In this document: positions 23,878 through 32,087 of the stretch, piece by piece
Layout: every line of letters starts with the position of its first letter
How positions within the stretch are numbered: position 1 is the first letter of the stretch
Source: a virus
Length of the DNA: 64,000 nucleotides
Strand: one strand, 5' to 3'
Virus record (IMG/VR): IMGVR_UViG_3300005590_000035
Coordinates: 20,379 to 84,378 of that record
Position numbers and translations under genes: made by a program
Notes under the pieces: model-generated
Databases searched by the model: none
What the model was told of the DNA's origin: nothing
The model's input: only the letters and a program-made list of their open reading frames with translations

Positions 23878-26799
23878 ATGAGTCTGTCCTATAAATTAGA
23901 TGTCACTAACTATCCTTGGTGGAATGAATTGCCGGACTGGTTAGGTAACACCAGCACGAGTGGGGGTGGAGGCGATTTCGGTTACGGTAATGGAATCTTA
24001 GGAGGTCAAGAGATTCAACAAAGATGGTTCAGCGTTACAGGTAAGGTTGGCTCACCCACCGGAGAATACATCATACGAGATGGTTATTATCATAACGGTA
24101 TTTATATTATTGTAGGGAGTTATCGTGCTTATTGGCAAGAGATTTATAACACCGGTGGTCCGGGTTATGCTTGGGATGGTTTCATCTTGATGCACCGAGG
24201 CTACAATGTAACTACTGGATTCGGTGCTGGCACCGGTGCTCCACCCGGATTTTTTGACCCTGCTAACTACACATTCTTCCCAATGCTATATCCCACGACT
24301 ATGCTGGCCTCCAATCCAGCCGAATGGGATAATGCAGACCAAGGTATTGGACTGTATGCAGTCGCACCGGTGAAATCTCGTGAAACATTAACAGTAGGAG
24401 AATCCATCCCTGCACTAAACTTTGCCGTTTGCGGACATCATGTTAGTAAGGGTATAACTCCTACGGATATTAAAACCGTTGCCTCGTTTGCACTCCTAAA
24501 CTTTACAATAGACACACCTCTAACACCTCAAAGACCGACCTACACATGGGACTCTTTGGGGTCATTTCAAATCGGACCGGTGGACCAAACTAATGTTGAA
24601 TCCATTGCTCGCTTTGGAGTTACAAGGACTTGGAATGAAACAGCCGCTATGAGTCTGTCAAATCTTGAGGCATTTGCACAACCCTATGAGCGAGTTCTTT
24701 ATGAGGATGGAGTCTTGCCCGATGGGACTAATCCAACAGGAGGTGGGCTGACATCCACCAATAACTCACTTGTAACTAATGGCTATCACCTATCAACGGC
24801 TTTCGGGATGCGTTGCGTAAGTGGAGTCAAAATAGGCCCAACATTAGTGGGTGCCTTAGATACCGTATTCTTCCTCACAGGCCAAATAAACACGGCTAAT
24901 AGTCTGGGCTTAACGCAATACGAAACCCCATACATAATGGGTATCAATGCCTCTCCCCAGTATCAAAAAAACATGAAAGACGGTGTTGCCCCATGGGATA
25001 GGCTATCTTTTTACTCGGCTTGTCAAAATGCGTTTTCATCGGGGATTATTAAGGGTGTCACCCAACCACAAAACACAGGATGGTATGCGGAAGATATAAC
25101 CGATGGTGTGAATCCCAGTTTGAATGAGTTCAGTATGGTCGGTGCGGCTGGAATAGACCTCTTACCACCTGCTGAAATTATTGCTGCCGTTAGTGCAACC
25201 GATACATCACCGGTGGCTATTGTAGTGGGGAACATGGGGTATAAGGAACCAACAGCCCCTTTTACCTCCGGCGAACCTCGTGGGGGCATATTCCTACTTA
25301 CTGCGTGGCCCGCCTTTGGTGACCCAGTTCTTCCATGGGGGTTTGCCGATGGTGCACTAACTACTGCCAGCGGAGTGGAACTTCCGAGTAAGTGGCACCA
25401 CACCCTCCAACAATTTAGAACTTATTCATTTGGGGAGGAAAATGAATCTATGAAAGTAGCCCTAACTTCCGATTCTCAAAACGACCAAGGCCGAGTAGCC
25501 ACCGATTTATCACTCTTTGATAACGATACAAAGCAATTCGTAGGATATATCGGCAATTACCCCCGTTATGATGATGCACCGGATGGAGGGTTCCAAGGTG
25601 GGGTTCAATCATTCCAAGGCTACGCCGCCGTTGGCTGGTATGACCCTCTTGATGGGAACCTTACCGCTCAAGGACCTTGTTTGTTCTCCTACGATAAGGG
25701 AACTCCAACAATCCAAAACTTAGTAGCCCCCGCCCCACCAACGCAAGGGACTTACGATACCACGGGACGATTACGAGAGGATGGTTCCAAACTTTCGGCT
25801 GCCATTGGGACGGTCCTCGGCACTCGCCAATGTATGTGGGCTGGGTGGGACAATGATAGGGACCAATGGTTGTTTATTACTTCCGATACTGCCGGTGGGG
25901 GAGTGGATATTATTAGCGTGGATGCACCTTATACTACATTCCTTAAGCAATCAACCGTCTTTAATCCCTACACAGAAAGTGCAGATTGGACTAATGCTAA
26001 GTATTTCCCAATCTCTATGAGTAATGCTTTAGATGGTTTAGTCGTCTTTGGTGAAACAGTTGAGGACATTTATGGGAATACAGGCATAAGAGCGAAAGTT
26101 GCTGGAACTCAAACATTAGTATCGTCTTGGAATCCCGCAGTTACTTACACAGGAGTCCTTACATCTCAACTTCCAGCATTCCGTATTACTGGTAGCACCG
26201 GAAGAACATCCCGAGTATGGATTGATTATATGCTTTACGATGGGGTGGATTCAGTTATCGCTATGCAATTGCGTGACTGGGGTATGAGAGTGACGGTTGA
26301 GAATGTTGAGTGGTTTAAGGCTCGTATCCTCCAAAATGGAGGGGACTTAACTGCCAAGAGTGAAGAAATTGAAGAATGGATGGAACAACAAGGCAAAGAA
26401 TACCAAGATATGCTGAAACAAAAAGAGCGTAGCGGAAGATTGCGTAAGAGGCGAAGTCAAGTATCGGGCTATGCTCGGGAAGTTGGCGACTTGATGACGA
26501 GGGACCAGATGGATACTGAAGTTTATGATTTCGTTCCTAAAGGAATTGCTGCTATGCAAAGATTGAAAGATTCCGAGGGTGCTCTCAAATCAGTTCCACC
26601 CGACTCTATTGAGGCAATGGTGGAGCGTGACTATCGTGCTGGCTTTGACACTACGCCAAGCGGTGTTACTGAACCCGGCGACCAACTTGCAGAAGACCCA
26701 GCCAAACCAGCCGGAACCTTCATGGATACCGGAGATGCCCCTAAGAAGGCTCCCGATGAAGGCGGGGACCCCGATGAAGAATACATTAGTGAGAATTAA
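23878..26799 (+). CDS. large beta-rich putative virion (tail/spike) protein
   Basis: 973 residues from ATG 23878 (TTG 23866, overlapping the previous stop, gives 977). Gly/Ser/Thr/aromatic-rich, strand-dominated sequence over about 800 residues, then a charged coiled coil (about 820-900, EWMEQQGKEYQDMLKQKERS then RLRKRR) and an acidic disordered tail (DAPKKAPDEGGDPDEEYISEN). The long beta region plus trimerisable coiled coil, and the tail-assembly-chaperone-like gene directly after it, point to a host-contact tail protein (inference). No enzymatic motif. Confidence 0.7.
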   Translation: MSLSYKLDVTNYPWWNELPDWLGNTSTSGGGGDFGYGNGILGGQEIQQRWFSVTGKVGSPTGEYIIRDGYYHNGIYIIVGSYRAYWQEIYNTGGPGYAWDGFILMHRGYNVTTGFGAGTGAPPGFFDPANYTFFPMLYPTTMLASNPAEWDNADQGIGLYAVAPVKSRETLTVGESIPALNFAVCGHHVSKGITPTDIKTVASFALLNFTIDTPLTPQRPTYTWDSLGSFQIGPVDQTNVESIARFGVTRTWNETAAMSLSNLEAFAQPYERVLYEDGVLPDGTNPTGGGLTSTNNSLVTNGYHLSTAFGMRCVSGVKIGPTLVGALDTVFFLTGQINTANSLGLTQYETPYIMGINASPQYQKNMKDGVAPWDRLSFYSACQNAFSSGIIKGVTQPQNTGWYAEDITDGVNPSLNEFSMVGAAGIDLLPPAEIIAAVSATDTSPVAIVVGNMGYKEPTAPFTSGEPRGGIFLLTAWPAFGDPVLPWGFADGALTTASGVELPSKWHHTLQQFRTYSFGEENESMKVALTSDSQNDQGRVATDLSLFDNDTKQFVGYIGNYPRYDDAPDGGFQGGVQSFQGYAAVGWYDPLDGNLTAQGPCLFSYDKGTPTIQNLVAPAPPTQGTYDTTGRLREDGSKLSAAIGTVLGTRQCMWAGWDNDRDQWLFITSDTAGGGVDIISVDAPYTTFLKQSTVFNPYTESADWTNAKYFPISMSNALDGLVVFGETVEDIYGNTGIRAKVAGTQTLVSSWNPAVTYTGVLTSQLPAFRITGSTGRTSRVWIDYMLYDGVDSVIAMQLRDWGMRVTVENVEWFKARILQNGGDLTAKSEEIEEWMEQQGKEYQDMLKQKERSGRLRKRRSQVSGYAREVGDLMTRDQMDTEVYDFVPKGIAAMQRLKDSEGALKSVPPDSIEAMVERDYRAGFDTTPSGVTEPGDQLAEDPAKPAGTFMDTGDAPKKAPDEGGDPDEEYISEN

Positions 26800-26804
26800 G
26801 TAGT
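26796..26804 (+). promoter_or_regulatory. TATA-like box
   Basis: TTAAGTAGT, 29 bases before ATG 26825; overlaps the previous stop codon. Confidence 0.7.
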
Positions 26805-26824
26805 AGTGAAGCACAGGATATATT

Positions 26825-27157
26825 ATGAGTGTTACTGCTGCCGACAATTTATTGACGATAATGCAAGCCGACAACACAATTGGTTGTGAAATGGCCTCGT
26901 ATGTCGCTAATGAAGATGGTGATATGGAACGCACAGGTGGGACTGATGTGGCTTCACAATGGAATAGAATCCGAACTATTAGACAGGGTTATTTGGAGGC
27001 TACTGATTGGTATTTGTTGGAGGCCAATGCCGACAAATTACAAGACAAAAATGCCTTCCTTGCATGGCGGACCGATATGCTAAATCTTCCTCAAGATTAC
27101 GCCACACCCGAACTCGCCTTTACTAATTGGCCAACTAAGCCCGCATGGGTCGTATGA
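26825..27157 (+). CDS. tail-fibre-assembly-chaperone-like protein (Phage_tail_APC type)
   Basis: 110 residues. The pattern WNRIRTIRQGYLEATDWYLL (about 46-65), then FLAWRTDMLNLPQDY, then FTNWPTKPAW at the end matches the small proteins encoded after phage tail fibres: W-x-x-(I/V)R-x-x-R...L-x-x-x-DW...W-R-x-x-L-x-x-x-P...WP-x-x-P. In phages these help fibre assembly. Placement right after the 977-residue protein repeats the phage gene order. This is the best single sign that the element makes a tailed particle. Confidence 0.75.
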   Translation: MSVTAADNLLTIMQADNTIGCEMASYVANEDGDMERTGGTDVASQWNRIRTIRQGYLEATDWYLLEANADKLQDKNAFLAWRTDMLNLPQDYATPELAFTNWPTKPAWVV

Positions 27158-27160
27158 TTT

Positions 27161-27184
27161 AATTACCGGAAAACGGTAATTTTG
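27161..27184 (+). terminator. hairpin followed by T residues
   Basis: AATTACCG (27161-27168) pairs perfectly with CGGTAATT (27174-27181) around GAAAA, followed by TTG. Lies just past the tail-chaperone-like gene; may stop or protect the transcript. Confidence 0.5.
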
Positions 27185-27241
27185 AGCCTAATTACGACAT
27201 AATAAGGTTACAGGTGTAAAAGATGCACCGATTCTAAGATA

Positions 27242-27250
27242 TTAAGTAGT
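27242..27250 (+). promoter_or_regulatory. TATA-like box
   Basis: TTAAGTAGT, 31 bases before ATG 27273 (28 before GTG 27270). Confidence 0.65.
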
Positions 27251-27272
27251 TGAAGATACATAGTAATAGGTG

Positions 27273-27716
27273 ATGGAAAGAAAGGAAACTTACGATGAAT
27301 ACCGTCACGATGTTAAAACGCCCATATCACCTATGGTGGCCACATTTAATAGCATAACCGTGCCAGCAGGGGTGGAATTACAAGAATTAGTCTTGGCCCC
27401 GTTCCAAGACTTTTCATATCTTGCCGACCTCAATATGGTTATCATTATCAATGGCCAAATAGCCTACTCCGGAGAAATCCCCACCAAAGGACTTAGAATT
27501 GACTTCATGGATGATAATTCCATAGATTTTGCTCGTGAAATCGTTATCGCCGTAGCACCCAGTCAAGAGTTCCAAGAGCATTTGAATAGTGGCCTAACTT
27601 TTGGTAACACCGAAAGAAGTTTCAATATCATAGTTATTGGTCGTTGGAGCAAACCTATTGTTTCAATGGATAAAATTAGGCGATTTGACATAGCATTCAT
27701 CACAGATAACTCTTAG
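27273..27716 (+). CDS. beta-sandwich-like hypothetical protein
   Basis: 147 residues from ATG 27273. Strand-rich: MVATFNSITVPAGVELQELVLAPF, LNMVIIINGQIAYSGEI, GLRIDF, REIVIAVAP, FNIIVIGRW. Could be a small jelly-roll or carbohydrate-binding-like domain of the virion. Not recognised. Confidence 0.75.
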   Translation: MERKETYDEYRHDVKTPISPMVATFNSITVPAGVELQELVLAPFQDFSYLADLNMVIIINGQIAYSGEIPTKGLRIDFMDDNSIDFAREIVIAVAPSQEFQEHLNSGLTFGNTERSFNIIVIGRWSKPIVSMDKIRRFDIAFITDNS

Positions 27717-27731
27717 TGACGACACAGAACC

Positions 27732-27740
27732 TTGAAGTAG
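27732..27740 (+). promoter_or_regulatory. TATA-like box for the Get3-like gene
   Basis: TTGAAGTAG, 30 bases before ATG 27762; decides that start over GTG 27744. Confidence 0.6.
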
Positions 27741-27761
27741 TTAGTGATTCTATTAAGAATT

Positions 27762-28937
27762 ATGGCATCTATGATGTTATTTACAGGAAAAGGAGGTGTA
27801 GGGAAGTCCACCGTATCGGCGGCCACAGCCCTACATCATGCCAGCAAGGGATTAAAGACTATTTTAGTTTCATCGGACCCCGCACACAGCACAGACGACA
27901 CCCTCGGAGTTTCCGTAGGAAATGGGGTCCTTACTCAAATTAATGAGAATCTATGGGCTAAGAATATCAATGCCGAGGCGAACGCAAATGTATTTGCCGA
28001 TGAGATGAAGAACGGCATGGAAGCCATGTTCGCTAAACAGATTCCCGGATTTGATTCGGAAATCTTTACAGACATGACTTCATTTCCTGGAATGGATGAG
28101 TTTTTTGCCCTTGATGAGATACTAAAGTTAGTTCAATCATGCGACTACGATATAATCGTTTTTGATACCGCCCCTACGGGACATACTTTGAAGGCTCTTA
28201 ATGCACCCGCAGCCATTAGAACATTTTTGTTAAGGATTCTTCGTATGAAGGCCAAAATAGATAATATCAAGGGATTTTTACTCAAAAAAGGGGACACTCC
28301 TAAACTAATTGAACACTTGGAACAGATTTGTGCCAAGGTGGAGCGACTGACGCTAATTCTGCGTAACCCAAAGTTTGTGAATATAAATCTTGTTTCCATT
28401 GCGAGTGAGGCTGGATTCCAAGAATGTTTCCGCACCATTCAATTCTTGAAAAAGATGCAAATACCAATCGGTAACATAATTGTGAACAACATTATGCCAA
28501 ACTTTGGTCCGGATGAGTGGGCTTTAGCGGAAGAACACCCAAGTGTGGGACTGATAAAGAGAGAATACGATATTCAGCAACCCTATTTACAACGATACCG
28601 AGAACTTTGTTCCGAAGAAAACCTCAAACTTGTAGGTTTGAGCCGTCTTCCGTTTGAGCCAAGGGCTGAAAAGTTAGGAGAGGTTGCTAAAATGTTATGG
28701 AGGCCCGGGAGCCTTGACTGGGAACCAACTTTGCCCCTTGTGGAACATGATGAAAATTACCGAGTCCAACTCCCCTTTGTTGCTAACGCTAAATGGAGCC
28801 TCAAAAATGGAATTGCTAAATATCGCTATGAAACTTTTAACTTCGGTCAAGGAGATGGCTGGTATGAAGTCCCTCTTGAAGATGTCAAGAAAAAGCGTAA
28901 GTTAAATGAAGATACCATGACTTTGATTACCGAGTGA
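27762..28937 (+). CDS. Get3/ArsA-family ATPase (tail-anchored-protein targeting type)
   Basis: 391 residues from ATG 27762. Deviant Walker A FTGKGGVGKSTVSAA (about 6-20), switch I SSDPAHSTDDTLG, switch II / family signature FDTAPTGHTLKAL (about 133-145) and IIVNNIMP identify the family. Get3 dimers carry tail-anchored membrane proteins to the membrane; ArsA drives arsenite export. The Cys pair of eukaryotic Get3 and the metal-site cysteines of ArsA were not seen, and no arsenic genes are near. Three tail-anchored proteins lie within 4.5 kb downstream and at least seven more elsewhere, favouring the targeting role (inference). The last 60 residues (FGQGDGWYEVPLEDVKKKRKL) are an unusual charged extension. 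Confidence 0.92.
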   Translation: MASMMLFTGKGGVGKSTVSAATALHHASKGLKTILVSSDPAHSTDDTLGVSVGNGVLTQINENLWAKNINAEANANVFADEMKNGMEAMFAKQIPGFDSEIFTDMTSFPGMDEFFALDEILKLVQSCDYDIIVFDTAPTGHTLKALNAPAAIRTFLLRILRMKAKIDNIKGFLLKKGDTPKLIEHLEQICAKVERLTLILRNPKFVNINLVSIASEAGFQECFRTIQFLKKMQIPIGNIIVNNIMPNFGPDEWALAEEHPSVGLIKREYDIQQPYLQRYRELCSEENLKLVGLSRLPFEPRAEKLGEVAKMLWRPGSLDWEPTLPLVEHDENYRVQLPFVANAKWSLKNGIAKYRYETFNFGQGDGWYEVPLEDVKKKRKLNEDTMTLITE

Positions 28938-28947
28938 GGGGAGAAGT

Positions 28948-29409
28948 TTGGGACTTGAAGCCAACAGTAAAGATTTGGTTTGGTTAGAATCCACCCGACA
29001 TTTTGCTACTGGTTTTTCTAAATGCCCTCGTAAGACATTTGCAGCCATTCTTGTGGATAGCGATAATCAAATCCTATCTTTAGGTTATAATGGAAATATC
29101 CGAGGACAATGTGGTGACTTATGTGGTGGGGATAGTTGTTTGAGAGATACACAGAATATCCCAAGTGGAACTGAAACTGATATAGGTTGCGTTCATGCGG
29201 AAGAAAATGCTATCCTTAATTGTGCTCGTCAAGGAGTTTCATGCAAAGGAAGCACACTATATGTCAATGGTGAGCCGTGTGCTAAATGCGCCCACCGAAT
29301 CGCCCAAGTGGGCGTGAAGCGGGTGATATGCTATGGTGGTGAATATCCTCAAAATGGGTTGGATGTCCTAAAGGCCCACGGAGTTGAAACCAAGGTCATT
29401 ATTAAGTAG
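28948..29409 (+). CDS. deoxycytidylate (dCMP) deaminase
   Basis: 153 residues from TTG 28948, preceded by GAGGGGAGAAG. Zinc-dependent deaminase marks: VHAEENAILNC (about 82-92) with the catalytic His and Glu, and GEPCAKCAHRIAQVGVKRV (about 107-125) with the two zinc cysteines; the CGDLCGGDSCLRD insert upstream is usual for dCMP deaminases. Produces dUMP for thymidylate synthesis, complementing the ribonucleotide reductase. Its last codons (ATT AAG TAG) form the next gene's promoter box. Confidence 0.93.
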   Translation: MGLEANSKDLVWLESTRHFATGFSKCPRKTFAAILVDSDNQILSLGYNGNIRGQCGDLCGGDSCLRDTQNIPSGTETDIGCVHAEENAILNCARQGVSCKGSTLYVNGEPCAKCAHRIAQVGVKRVICYGGEYPQNGLDVLKAHGVETKVIIK

Positions 29410-29412
29410 TCG
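29402..29412 (+). promoter_or_regulatory. TATA-like box overlapping a stop codon
   Basis: TTAAGTAGTCG, 29 bases before ATG 29431; also encodes the last Lys and the stop of the deaminase. Confidence 0.75.
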
Positions 29413-29430
29413 TAGGGTCAATCACTTTAT

Positions 29431-30402
29431 ATGGCTTTCGGACATGGTAGTTGGGACACCTTCGGTGCATCCACCATAGTTAAACATTCCGATGCTTCCA
29501 TGCTAACAGGGTATGAAAAGATTACTACACTTGATGGAGTCGCTATGAACTTCAAATCTATTCAAGAATCTTTTTGCCCTAATACGGGTGCACATGAAAC
29601 TTGTATTAAGGGGCCTTTCACTCAATTAACGATTAGAGGTGACCCCGGACAATATGCGGCTTCTAATGGAGGTCGTTGGTTTTGGAGCGGCACAAATACA
29701 TTATTCCTAAATGATTATGATGGGTCCGGTAAGCAAAACTCCGGTGCTCTTGAAATAGATGTTAGAGATGACTATGTAGTGAAGATGAAAATAGCACTCA
29801 AAAGAGCGGCGCACGGTTCGGAGTTCAAGAATAGCACCTTCAACGAAATAGTTGTTGGCTATGACGGTATTTTGAGCAAAGACGCACTAAATACAACATT
29901 CCTAATGACTGGTGGAGATAAACTTTCAATTGATATTGACGATGATTGGTCCGGAACCACACGATTCTATTTGAAGGTGAATGGAGTAAAGATAGCAGAA
30001 GCCCCTTCCGGAGTTCTCATAAATGACGAAGTTCAAGTTACCCTACTTGATGTTTGGAAAAAGATTGAGGCAACAGATGACGATTCCGGAAACGACTCGG
30101 ACGACTCCGATGACTCGGATGATGACTCGGATGATGGAACCGATGACACAGGTAGCGGAAACGGTGACGATGACGGAACCGATGACGGAACCGATGACGG
30201 AACCGATGATGGAACGGATGACGGGACTGATGACGGGACTGATGATGGAACCGGAACAAACGGAACGAACGGAACAAACGGAACCATAACAACTCAAACT
30301 ACTGGAATGCAAGTTGAACCCGAACCCGCATCTAAAACACCACTTATTATCGTGGGTGTATTGGGTTTGGGTGCTATTTTAATGATGGGTGGGAAAGAGT
30401 AA
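29431..30402 (+). CDS. tail-anchored surface-type protein with the MxFGH leader and an Asp/Gly/Thr stalk
   Basis: 323 residues. Begins MAFGHGSWDTFGAS; a beta-rich globular domain to about residue 210 with one Cys pair (C50 and C58); then a very acidic stalk of DDSDD and repeated DDGT units (about 215-275), TNGTNGTNG, and a membrane helix (about 302-319) before GGKE. Layout of a membrane-rooted ectodomain on a rigid stalk, plausibly a virion spike or cell-surface protein. First of three consecutive tail-anchored genes after the Get3-like gene. Confidence 0.8.
   Translation: MAFGHGSWDTFGASTIVKHSDASMLTGYEKITTLDGVAMNFKSIQESFCPNTGAHETCIKGPFTQLTIRGDPGQYAASNGGRWFWSGTNTLFLNDYDGSGKQNSGALEIDVRDDYVVKMKIALKRAAHGSEFKNSTFNEIVVGYDGILSKDALNTTFLMTGGDKLSIDIDDDWSGTTRFYLKVNGVKIAEAPSGVLINDEVQVTLLDVWKKIEATDDDSGNDSDDSDDSDDDSDDGTDDTGSGNGDDDGTDDGTDDGTDDGTDDGTDDGTDDGTGTNGTNGTNGTITTQTTGMQVEPEPASKTPLIIVGVLGLGAILMMGGKE
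30169..30252 (+). repeat. seven tandem 12-bp units encoding DDGT
   Basis: GATGACGGAACC and close variants (GATGATGGAACG, GATGACGGGACT) repeat in frame in the stalk of the 29431 protein. Unit number may vary between relatives. Confidence 0.85.
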
Positions 30403-30998
30403 TGAAACTCTTTGGTGCTCAAGGTAACTCTTCCAACTTTAGTGGCGAACACCCAATTTTATTTGAACACTCTATTGAAGATGAAAACTTTACCGAAGGT
30501 TGGACTAAAACTTTCCGAGAAACAGGTGCTTACGACTTTAATAATAGAGATTTTGACTTCCCTAATGATGAAGCATCAGCACTCTATGTTCCCGAAGGAT
30601 TCAAAGTAACACTTCACGAACACACTACTTATGACCCAAGTTTTGAGGATGGGGCTACTAAAGAATATGTGGGTCCAATAAATGTTAAATCCTTAGCAGA
30701 TGATGGTATCAATGACTGGACCTCCCACATAAAAGTGGAAAAAGTGGAAATTGTTAGAGATTGCACCGGAGAGAATCGGGCTACTGCCGACAGTCCCGGA
30801 GATTGTGGAGATTGTATAGAGGGATTCGCAGAAGATGATGCCGGAGATTGCCAACCTCTTTTGGATGTCGCCCCGATGAGTTCCCAAACTACTCAAGTAT
30901 CTCAACCTCCTAAGATGAATCCAATTCTTATGATTCTCGGTATTGCAGCATTCGGTATGGTAGCATATACCAGCATGACACCAAGTAGTTCTAAATAG
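30402..30998 (+). CDS. tail-anchored protein with a small cysteine cluster
   Basis: 198 residues; ATG 30402 shares a base with the previous TAA. Begins MKLFGAQGNSSNF, a weaker form of the FG leader. Beta-rich body, then CTGENR...CGDCIEGFAEDDAGDC (about 125-152), an EGF-like short cluster, a linker, and a membrane helix (about 171-190) with a short polar end. Co-translated with the 29431 gene. Function unknown; probable surface or virion membrane protein. Confidence 0.78.
   Translation: MKLFGAQGNSSNFSGEHPILFEHSIEDENFTEGWTKTFRETGAYDFNNRDFDFPNDEASALYVPEGFKVTLHEHTTYDPSFEDGATKEYVGPINVKSLADDGINDWTSHIKVEKVEIVRDCTGENRATADSPGDCGDCIEGFAEDDAGDCQPLLDVAPMSSQTTQVSQPPKMNPILMILGIAAFGMVAYTSMTPSSSK
30990..30998 (+). 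promoter_or_regulatory. TATA-like box, weak
   Basis: TCTAAATAG, 30 bases before ATG 31020; overlaps the end of the preceding gene. Confidence 0.45.
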
Positions 30999-31019
30999 TA
31001 AGTTACCCGTGGTAGGGCT

Positions 31020-31184
31020 ATGGACCCCATTATATTGTGGTTATTGATATTAACTATCATTGGAGCCATCGGAGGTCTTGGAGCCATTTACTTTGTTTGG
31101 TGGAGTTTGTGGCGAAATAAGGGCTTAACTATGCTCTTAGTTGAACACTATCGTAATCAAGAAGAACGAGAACCTATTAAGTAG
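31020..31184 (+). CDS. 54-residue membrane protein
   Basis: MDPIILWLLILTIIGAIGGL begins a long membrane helix (about 4-29), then WWSLWRNKG and a charged soluble tail ending REPIK. N-anchored single-pass protein. Its final codons ATT AAG TAG coincide with the next promoter box. Confidence 0.65.
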   Translation: MDPIILWLLILTIIGAIGGLGAIYFVWWSLWRNKGLTMLLVEHYRNQEEREPIK

Positions 31185-31187
31185 TCG
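31177..31187 (+). promoter_or_regulatory. TATA-like box overlapping a stop codon
   Basis: TTAAGTAGTCG, 29 bases before ATG 31206. An imperfect inverted repeat GGGGAATGATTCTCC follows at 31190-31204. Confidence 0.75.
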
Positions 31188-31205
31188 TAAGGGGAATGAT
31201 TCTCC

Positions 31206-32087
31206 ATGACCTTCGGACACGGAGTATTTGACTCATTTGGTGCTGATACCTTGAACTTCGGGGCGGAGTCCTCGTATGGCCCAGCCACAATTACAACTTT
31301 ATACAATACCACAGGCTACAAAGCCAATACAAAAAGATATTTGGTGAGTGGAAAGTTCCACCAAGCCAAAACACTTGGAAATCAAGACTTCCCTGCGGGA
31401 CATGAGTTTAGTTATGCAAGAGATAGCCTCGCTTCTGCCAAATCCGCCACAAGTGGCACTACCAGCGGAATGTATAAGGTCGCCGAAGTTTGGGAGAGTG
31501 ATTTGAACACCGCATGGCCAGCAAGTGGTCGTGACACCAATACTACACCAACATTGCAGGTCTTTTCTATTGAGAATGGTAGTAAAGTATCATCAGCGAT
31601 TCCAGCCGAAGTAGGTTCATGGGGTGCTTGGAGTGAATGGAGCGAAAGCAGTTCATGTAAAGAAAGTCGTTCAAGAAGCCGACCAATAACCCGTAAAGCC
31701 TTTGGTAGTGGAATTGGAGCCGAAGAAGGCAACCTTAATGAAGTTGAGGAGCGAGATATTGCCGGAGTTGATGAAGTCCTTTCGGATTGGAGCGATTGGG
31801 GAGTTTGCACCGATGGGAAGCAGACACGCACTCGCAGTATAGATGTAGCATCCTCGTGCGGCGGTTCATCCACAGACCCAGCCACCCACACAGAAACTCA
31901 AGATTGCACCGTTGAAACTGATAACACTACTAACACAAACATTACTGCACAAAGCACCACAGTAACACCCGTTGTTGCTACTTCCGGTGGAATGAGTGGA
32001 GCCATGCAAGGTATTCTTGCAGTTGGAGTTCTCGGTGGCGGTTTCTTATACATGAAAAACAAGAAAGCCAAGAAGTCTAAGGCTTAA
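31206..32087 (+). CDS. tail-anchored protein with thrombospondin type 1-like repeats
   Basis: 293 residues. Leader MTFGHGVFDSFGAD then NFGAESS; a beta-rich region; then two thrombospondin type 1-like segments: WGAWSEWSESSSC...SRSRSR (about 140-160) and LSDWSDWGVC...GKQTRTR...CGG...QDC (about 194-238), showing the stacked Trp-x-x-Trp, Arg ladder and cysteines of the fold. A Thr/Asn-rich linker leads to a membrane helix (about 263-283) and a basic end KNKKAKKSKA. TSR domains bind glycans and proteins on animal cell surfaces; here a receptor or adhesion role is likely (inference). Confidence 0.82.
   Translation: MTFGHGVFDSFGADTLNFGAESSYGPATITTLYNTTGYKANTKRYLVSGKFHQAKTLGNQDFPAGHEFSYARDSLASAKSATSGTTSGMYKVAEVWESDLNTAWPASGRDTNTTPTLQVFSIENGSKVSSAIPAEVGSWGAWSEWSESSSCKESRSRSRPITRKAFGSGIGAEEGNLNEVEERDIAGVDEVLSDWSDWGVCTDGKQTRTRSIDVASSCGGSSTDPATHTETQDCTVETDNTTNTNITAQSTTVTPVVATSGGMSGAMQGILAVGVLGGGFLYMKNKKAKKSKA

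Noticed and set aside
27744-27761. GTG 27744 as start of the Get3-like ATPase
   Set aside because: Only 12 bases after the promoter box; ATG 27762 has the standard 30-base spacing and begins just before the nucleotide-binding loop.
27762-28937. Arsenite pump ATPase ArsA
   Set aside because: No duplicated ATPase half, no arsenic-binding cysteines and no arsenic-resistance genes nearby; tail-anchored neighbours favour Get3-type function.
30169-30252. Possible CRISPR-like array
   Set aside because: Units are contiguous 12-mers without spacers and encode protein.
30023-30312. Four further open frames over the DDGT repeat
   Set aside because: Same cause: a 12-bp in-frame repeat leaves other frames open; the forward frame with a promoter box, leader and anchor is the real gene.
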